Assembly: GCF_000283155.1 (NCBI RefSeq)
Contig: NW_004454265.1
Span: 3,288,201-3,352,200, forward strand
Direction: 5' to 3'
From: Ceratotherium simum simum
Taxonomy: Eukaryota > Chordata > Mammalia > Perissodactyla > Rhinocerotidae
Length of the DNA: 64,000 nucleotides
Of the stretch, positions 58,352 through 64,000 are shown piece after piece (positions within the stretch are counted from its first letter, which is position 1; every line of letters starts with the position of its first letter). The position numbers and the translations under genes are program-made. The notes under the pieces are model-generated. The model saw only the letters and a program-made list of their open reading frames with translations. It ran no database searches and was not told the DNA's origin.

Positions 58352-58647
58352 AGGAACCAGCGGGGTGGCAGAGGTTAAGTTCGAGTCTCTGCTTTGGCAC
58401 CAGCCCGGGGTTCCCCTGGCCCAGATCTTGAGCATGGACCTACAGACCACTCATCAAGTCACGCTGTGGCAGTGTCCCATGTACAAAATAGAGGAAGACT
58501 GGCACAGCTGTTAGCTCAGGGACAATCNNNNNNNNNNNNNNNNNNNNNNNNNNNNNNNNNNNNNNNNNNNNNNNNNNNNNNNNNNNNNNNNNNNNNNNNN
58601 NNNNNNNNNNNNNNNNNNNNNNNNNNNCCACCAAAAAAAAAAAAAAA
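58352..58647 (+). mobile_element. ERE-related SINE, older subfamily, with internal gap
   Basis: Diverged head AGGAACCAGCGGGGTGGCAG, GACCTACAGACCACTCATCA, CATGTACAAAATAGAGGAAG and one 3' unit (CTGTTAGCTCAGGGACAATC), then the gap, CCACC and poly-A. Confidence 0.85.
58528..58627. other. assembly gap (100 N)
   Basis: Exactly 100 N placed just before the poly-A tail of an ERE-related SINE. Intact relatives need only a few bases here, so the length is nominal. Confidence 0.99.
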
Positions 58648-58716
58648 ATTTCAAATAGATTTTAAAGGATTCCTAGAAGTAAGAAGCTATGGCTCTTGCT
58701 ATTAATCTCTGACTCT

Positions 58717-58791
58717 GCTCAAAAAAAGAGGATTGTTAGCCGATGTTAGCACAGGGCTGATCTTCAAAAAAAAAAAAAAAAAAAAAAAAAA
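58717..58791 (+). mobile_element. isolated ERE 3' unit with poly-A
   Basis: GATGTTAGCACAGGGCTGAT, then CTTC and about 30 A, preceded by AAAAAAAGAGGATTG. This is a 3' unit without a head, 70 bp downstream of the gap-bearing SINE. Confidence 0.8.
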
Positions 58792-60134
58792 TTTTCATAT
58801 AGAGATGTATAATAAGGTAAATAATTAAATAGTCTTAAGCACAAAAATACGTCTTATTAGGATAAAATTCTGTAAAGGAATGGAAATAAGAATACAAGGG
58901 GAAAACGAAAAGATATAAAATTTGCAACTCTTACCTAGTGGATGACGGCAGGTATGAAATGGCTATAGTCTTTACATTCCATTGGATATATTATAACAAG
59001 CTGGGTAACAGTATCACTTTAAAAAGCCAATATTTACAACAGACTATAAAGTACATCCTTTGCTACTGTTCAAGCTTTCGATGAAATTTTCTTACTTTAC
59101 AACATAAAACTGAAGGAGGGTGCGTGGTTTTTCAAAACTCCTTCACAGGAGATAGTGAACAAAAACGTTGAAGCCTAGGTCCTACACCATCTTTAGAGAA
59201 ACATCCACCCAATTTGATTTCATTGTTAAAAAACTAACAGGAAAGAAAGAAAAATAAATTGTTAGTGGGACTGCCTCTGCTGAACTTAATTTGCAGCTGC
59301 CATGGGCTGCAAACCATGGTTGCTAGGACACCAACTTCCCAGGAAGTCCGGGGATAGAGGGTTCTGGGTCCGCAAACATATTTCTTGGCAGAGTTTACAC
59401 GTCAGGATAACAACCAGAGCCTCAGTCGGCACGCCCTGCTTAGCTTTGCAGTCAAGCTACCTTAGGATTTAAGTCTTTTGCCCTGAAGTCGGTGAATTCT
59501 TATTGTCTTGCTCATCAGCTGGTCATATTGAACCACTCTCCCAGCTAAATAAACATCCTACCACTTTCCAGAAGAATCTAAAGCAGACTGGCTTTTTGAC
59601 TGCTGAAGGTGGCAGTTTTAGACAGGGGTCTAGCTCTCCTTCCTGAAAAGGCCCATTGACCTTTATTGCAAGTGAAACAGCTTATGGGAACAGTAAATGG
59701 CCCACCTTACCATACAATAAAATAGAGCTCCCTACAGCCTCTTCTGCCTCAGCTCTGGTGAGGCCAGTAATAGCATTCCTCATAAAAGCCTCCACACCAT
59801 TTCCCAAGTGCAAACCTTCCCAGAAGAACAGCTAGGAAGTTTCCGAAGTTGCTTGAAGAAAAGGTTGTCTAAGGATAATGCCCACTGTTTAGCAGATGTT
59901 TCTTGATCGTAATTGAGATCCCTTTATTTTTGCATCTGCCCCTTTGTGACTGGTGTAAGTGACACTGGCAGTATGCTGGACACATAGGAGAGGAGGCTTA
60001 CATCAAAGGCCATTGAGGATGCTGTCTAGTTTGGAGATTAAAAATGAATTCTACTCTCTCTGAACCAATGAGGTTAAAAGCCATGAAAAAGAAACATTTG
60101 TCAGGTTTCAAAAAATAACTAACCTAACAATTCT
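58792..60134. other. unassigned sequence
   Basis: No gene or repeat is recognised. Confidence 0.45.
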
Positions 60135-60205
60135 ATAAAACTTATTGAGCACCAGCCATTGGTAAGGTGGAGTGCTGCAGGAGCTAGGAAGAAAGATGTG
60201 ATCAG
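60135..60205 (-). mobile_element. LINE L2 3' end, antisense fragment
   Basis: CTTATTGAGCACCAGCCATT and GGAGTGCTGCAGGAGCTAGG follow antisense L2 3' end. Confidence 0.55.
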
Positions 60206-60224
60206 CTTCAAAGCTAAGAATTCA

Positions 60225-60435
60225 GGAAGTCCTTTCCTGACCAGCACCCAGTCAGCCCCTCACATATCCTATTTGAACTTCATCATGGAACTTACCACTA
60301 CCTGACATTCTTTCCTTTATTGTTCTGTCTCTGCAAAGAACGGAAGCTCCATGAATGCTGAGATTCTGCCCATTCCGTCCACTCCTGTTTTGAACAGAAC
60401 CCAGCATGTTATAGACTTTCAACAACTTTTGTCAA
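60225..60435 (+). mobile_element. LINE L2 3' end, sense
   Basis: GAAGTCCTTTCCTGACCAGC, AACGGAAGCTCCATGAATGC and GAACCCAGCATGTTATAGAC follow the L2 ORF2 end and 3' end. Confidence 0.7.
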
Positions 60436-60548
60436 AGAACGTGTAAATTTCCACCTTCAGAAGGAGCATGGACTCACAAAGGCAGAAAACAAAACCCCAA
60501 ATATCAATAATATTCACGTATTTATTCAGCAAAAAAGAGCTCAAACAA

Positions 60549-60787
60549 GGGCCAGCCCCGTGGCTTCGTGGTTGGGTGCACACGCTCCCCTGCTGGCGGC
60601 CCGGGTTCGGGTCCCGGGCGCGCACCGACACGCCGCTTCTCTGGCCATGCTGGGGCCGCGTCCCACACACAGCGACTGGAGGGATGTGCAACTGTGGCAT
60701 GCAGCTGTCTGCTGGGGCTTTGGGGAAAAAAAAAGGAGGAGGATTGGCATGGATGTTAGCTCAGGGCTGATCTTCCTCACAAAAAAA
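60549..60787 (+). mobile_element. ERE SINE with clustered A-to-G changes
   Basis: Complete head, A-rich middle, one 3' unit and poly-A. Perfect 18-bp duplication AAAAAAGAGCTCAAACAA at 60531-60548 and 60788-60805. Against the other ERE copies in this window it has 14 A-to-G differences between 60574 and 60711, nine of them in 60674-60711, but only about three other non-CpG changes. The 3' unit has none. See findings. Confidence 0.96.
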
Positions 60788-60805
60788 AAAAAAGAGCTCA
60801 AACAA

Positions 60806-61954
60806 AGGAAAAAGTGGCTTGAGGAACTGAAGAATCTTGTATTATAGAAAGAATCAAGTTTCCTAGAGGAAGTCATTAGATTGGGCTTCGATTTCCTGGG
60901 CTAGTACGGGGCTGGTGGACGTGGCAAACTGTGCAGTACACACAGGAAATATTGGGTCCGTGCTTATAACTTTATATGAAACAAAGGGCTGCTAGCAAAG
61001 CCTTCATGATAGTCAACAAATGAAGAAGCCTTGGTTCAGTACCTCACCTATACTTTGCCTGTACCATGCACCAGTCAGTTCTTCCTCCAAACAGGTGCCC
61101 AGGTAATTCCCAGCTCTGCCCTCTCAGCCCAGGACACACCCAAGACATCACCAAATTTAAGAGTCCAGTATTGAAAAGGAAGGCAATCTATAACCTAAGA
61201 GTAATTTAAAGAGGCCTCTGCCTGGTATTAGCTCCCAAGGGCACATTTAAAATATGTGATCGAGACAGAGTTGGACTGTGCTGAGACTGTCTCGCCAGCA
61301 CCTCAGGAACAGACCACATGCTTGTGGGTGGATGGATGAGCACTTCCTAGAAGGGAATGGATCTTTCCACTATCATCTAGAAGTTATCAAGGACTCTGGA
61401 AGTGGGCTTTACACTTAGGTCCGAGATTATCTTTCTTCTCTGTCTGGGAGGGTGTCAGTATTGTCCACACTCCCAAAGGCAGAGGTTCTCTTGACACCTG
61501 GAGGCAGATGGGTATTGGGGCAGGTAGCCATCCCCACAGAGGACCCTAAAGCCAGTTGGGGATGTGCTGCACTATCTCTCTTCCATTCACTTCCAACTTC
61601 CACTAATGTCTTGTGTTTTATCTTGGCATCAGCTATCTTGTGAGATGAAAGGGAGAATCTGTCTCACATTGGCTGAGAGTTCTCTCTCCCTCTCATTCCA
61701 GCTCATCCCCCTGAGGCCAGCCTGGGGTTAGCAGCAGTGGTCACCAGCAGACAGCTGGGCTCAGAAGCATCTTGTAAAGTTGCTTACAGTGGTGACGGCA
61801 GGGAAAAGAACACAGGAGCCCTGCTGCCTACGTGTGCTTGAGACGGCCTCTGAGAGCACCTGGAAGCCTGGAGAGACAGCTGAGGGACAGTTAGAGGGAG
61901 AATTACCCCTGGCAATCGGGCCAGGGGGTGTTCGAACTACCAAGTTTAGTCATT
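60806..61954. other. unassigned sequence
   Basis: No gene or repeat is recognised. Confidence 0.45.
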
Positions 61955-61973
61955 GAAAATGAACTTGTTCCAG

Positions 61974-62185
61974 GGCCGGCCCCATGACTTAGCGGTTAAG
62001 TGCGCGCGCTCCGCTGCTGGCGGCCCGGGTTCAGATCCCGGGCGCGCACCAACACACCGCTTCTCCGGCCATGCTGAGGCCGCGTGCCACATACAGCAAC
62101 TAGAAGGATGTGCATCTATGACATACAACTATCTACTGGGGCTTTGGGGGAAAAAAATAAATAAATAAAATTTTTTTTAAAAAAA
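61974..62185 (+). mobile_element. ERE SINE, short form
   Basis: Head GGCCGGCCCCATGACTTAGC, B box GGTTCAGATCC, CATACAGCAACTAGAAGGAT and GGGGCTTTGGGGG, then directly the A-rich AAAT tail. The duplication GAAAATGAACTTSTTCCAG (19 bp, one mismatch) is at 61955-61973 and 62186-62204. Confidence 0.96.
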
Positions 62186-62309
62186 GAAAATGAACTTCTT
62201 CCAGATAAACTCATAGTAAAACTGAAATTTTATATATAAATTATTTTTATAGTGCTAAGAAATTATCTATTTACTCCAATTTTTTCTAAGGTAACATCTT
62301 GATTAATAG

Positions 62310-63098
62310 TGAGGTTTCCCATTAAAGTGAGGAGAAGACAACATCGTTAACAAATTTAACTAATATTGTTTAAGTACTATTCAATTAGATAAGAGAAAAA
62401 AATTTATAAAAAATTGAAAAGGATGAGCCAAAATAACAATTTACAGATGATATAATCACATAGTTAAAAGAGAACCACATGATGGGGGCCAACCCGGTGG
62501 CATAGCGATTAAGTATGTGCACTCCGCTGCTGCAGCCTGGTGTTCCCGGGTTCGGATCCCAGGTGTGCACCGACGCACCACTTGTCAAGCCATGCTGTGG
62601 TGACGTCCCATATAAAGTAGAGGAAGATGGGCGTGAATGTTAGCTCAGGGCCAGTCTTCCTCAGCAAAAAGAGGAGGATTGGCATCGGATGTTAGCTCAG
62701 GGCTAATCTTTCTCACACACACAAAAAAAGAGAGCCACATGGAAAACTCTTGGAAATGACGAGATTATCAATCCAGTAGGAAAACTGGTTATAAAAGACA
62801 ACCACCAATAACTTTTCTATATAAGAACAAGTTAGAAAATGTAATGAAAAAAATCCCATTTAAAGAGTACTCAGAATAGTAAATATCTTGCAATAAAAAT
62901 AACAAGAAACATGCGGGACATATTATGACAGAGTCTTGAAAGAATAAAATGGCATTCCCTATGTTTAGATTAAAAGTTAAATATTATAAAGATGTCAACT
63001 TTCTTTAAATTAAAGTATTAGTTGAATGTAACACCAATAAAAATGCAAACAAGATTTTTTTGGTTATTGTTGAAATCACATGGCAAATAAAGATATTT
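62310..63098 (+). pseudogene. degraded L1 ORF2 relic, split by an ERE
   Basis: AATTAGATAAGAGAAAAAAA, then TTTACAGATGATATAATCAC (a decayed F-x-DD catalytic box at 62440-62451), lie before the ERE at 62482-62725. After it come CACCAATAACTTTTCTATAT, AACAAGAAACATGCGGGACA, ATAAAGATGTCAACTTTCTT and ACACCAATAAAAATGCAAAC. These follow the second half of L1 ORF2 reverse transcriptase in order. Many stops and indels. Confidence 0.75.
62482..62725 (+). mobile_element. ERE-related SINE
   Basis: Head GGGGGCCAACCCGGTGGCAT, B box GGTTCGGATCC, CATATAAAGTAGAGGAAGAT and two 3' units, then an ACACAC/A tail. The duplication AAAAGAGARCCACATG is at 62466-62481 and 62726-62741. Nested in an L1 relic. Confidence 0.95.
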
Positions 63099-63114
63099 AT
63101 TACACAATTATTAT

Positions 63115-63418
63115 TTTTTTAATGTTTTATGACTCAACTATTATATTAGGTAGTACTTTTATTTTTTTTTCTGCTGGGAAAGATTCATCTTGAGCTAACA
63201 TCTGTTGCCAATCTTCCTCTTTTTTTCTTCTCCTCCCCAAATCCCCAGTACATAGTTGTATATCCAAGTTGTAAGTCCTTCTAGTTCTTCTATGTGAGCT
63301 GCTGCCACAGCATGGCTACTGACAGACAAGTGGTGTGGCTCTGTGCCCAGGAACCAAACCAGGCTGCCAAAGCGGAGTGCCCCAAACTTTAGCCACTAGG
63401 CCATCAGGGCTGGCTCTC
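63115..63418 (-). mobile_element. ERE-related SINE, antisense, with candidate 3' transduction
   Basis: The antisense body runs from a T-run at 63161-63170 through TTGAGCTAACATCTGTTGCC, CCCCAGTACATAGTTGTATA and the head near 63410. Left of the T-run lie about 40 bp of non-SINE sequence and a second T-run (63114-63120). The perfect 16-bp duplication ATTACACAATTATTAT at 63099-63114 and 63419-63434 encloses all of it. Confidence 0.88.
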
Positions 63419-63439
63419 ATTACACAATTATTATAGTTG

Positions 63440-63790
63440 CAATAGCCTGCACACAATCTGGATGCAGGCAATCAGAGGGTGGGTAAATGATGGTCTGCCC
63501 CCAGAGGCCACCATTCTGATATCCTGCTATTTAAAAAAATAAGGGGGACCTGAAGGCCTGGATGTGCAATAATCTCTAAGACATATTGTGAAATGAAAAC
63601 AATCAAGGTGCAGAAATAAATATGCACACATACATATGTATACACACACACAAATGACATTATATCTACATATGTGTGTGAGTACATATATTATGATGTC
63701 ATTTGTGTAAATACACACACTTACACACACACACCCCCAAGAAACTTTGCCACTGGCAATGAGGAATGAAGGATAGGGTAAAAAAGATTT
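63440..63790 (+). mobile_element. L1M 3' relic with microsatellite
   Basis: GGGTGGGTAAATGATGGTCT, AATAATCTCTAAGACATATT, GTGAAATGAAAACAATCAAG, GTGCAGAAATAAATATGCAC and CCCAAGAAACTTTGCCACTG follow an L1M 3' UTR. It probably belongs to the same dead L1 as 62310-63098. Confidence 0.7.
63615..63740. repeat. compound CA/TA microsatellite
   Basis: CA and TA runs in several blocks inside the L1M 3' relic, which commonly carries such tracts. Confidence 0.85.
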
Positions 63791-64000
63791 ATCTTTTTAC
63801 CATATATCTTTTTTACACCATTTGGTGTTTTTATTATGTGTGTGTCTTAGCTTTTCAAGAGAAAAAAAAATGATTGTTTTCAAACAACAAAAAGGAATAA
63901 AAAGCATACACCTAAAAAAAAAGTACTTGTTCAATTTAACAGTATCTATTAAAATGTAAATAGGCATTTCCACCTGCACTAGCAGAAGTTGACTAGTAGA
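63791..64000. other. unassigned AT-rich sequence
   Basis: Nothing is recognised. A-runs occur at 63862-63870 and 63915-63923. Confidence 0.45.

Overview
This is a gene-poor stretch of nuclear DNA from a placental mammal, almost certainly an odd-toed ungulate and most likely a horse-type genome (Equus or a close relative). The main evidence is about 18 copies, plus one fragment, of a tRNA-headed SINE of the equine repetitive element (ERE) type. Many still have clear target-site duplications. Older layers are the usual placental ones: L1, L2, MIR, hAT and mariner-like DNA transposons, and MLT2-, MST- and other retroviral LTRs. I found no convincing protein-coding exon, no processed gene copy, no structural RNA gene and no CRISPR array. 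The open frames in the window are no longer than chance allows, lie in simple repeats, run across runs of N, or belong to L1 ORF2 relics. I cannot tell whether the window is intergenic or lies inside a large intron.

Layout. 0-5.6 kb: an old inverted-repeat DNA transposon, MIR and L2 relics, and an AT-rich block at 3.70-4.06 kb that may be constrained. 5.6-12 kb: four EREs, a CCAT-type microsatellite grown on an L2 tail, and an L1M relic split by an ERE. 12-16 kb: an MLT2-type LTR, two hAT elements, an AT-rich unique block and an L1 3' end. 16-28 kb: mostly unrecognised sequence, with a MIR split by MER20 and one ERE at 25.9 kb; no ERE lies between 11.7 and 25.9 kb. 28.4-29.06 kb: the only strong CpG-rich block. 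29-34 kb: an ERE holding a gap, a probable solo LTR, a 15-bp minisatellite and unique sequence. 34.6-37.7 kb: nested L2 copies with an inserted LTR. 40-46 kb: LTRs, five EREs and a second copy of the inverted-repeat transposon. 49-53 kb: L1 relics, including a 2-kb ORF2 fragment with an internal deletion. 54.8-64 kb: LTRs, L1 and L2 relics, and eight EREs plus a fragment.

The window holds no operon-like system. The points most worth following are (1) an ERE at 60.5 kb with a dense, one-directional A-to-G cluster, as expected if its RNA was adenosine-deaminated before retroposition; (2) an ERE at 63.1-63.4 kb that seems to have carried about 40 bp of foreign 3' flank to its new site; (3) the CpG-rich block at 28.8-29.06 kb as a candidate unannotated promoter; (4) three 100-N gaps that all lie inside EREs. 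Repeat family names come from recognising consensus motifs by eye; boundaries of old repeats are approximate.
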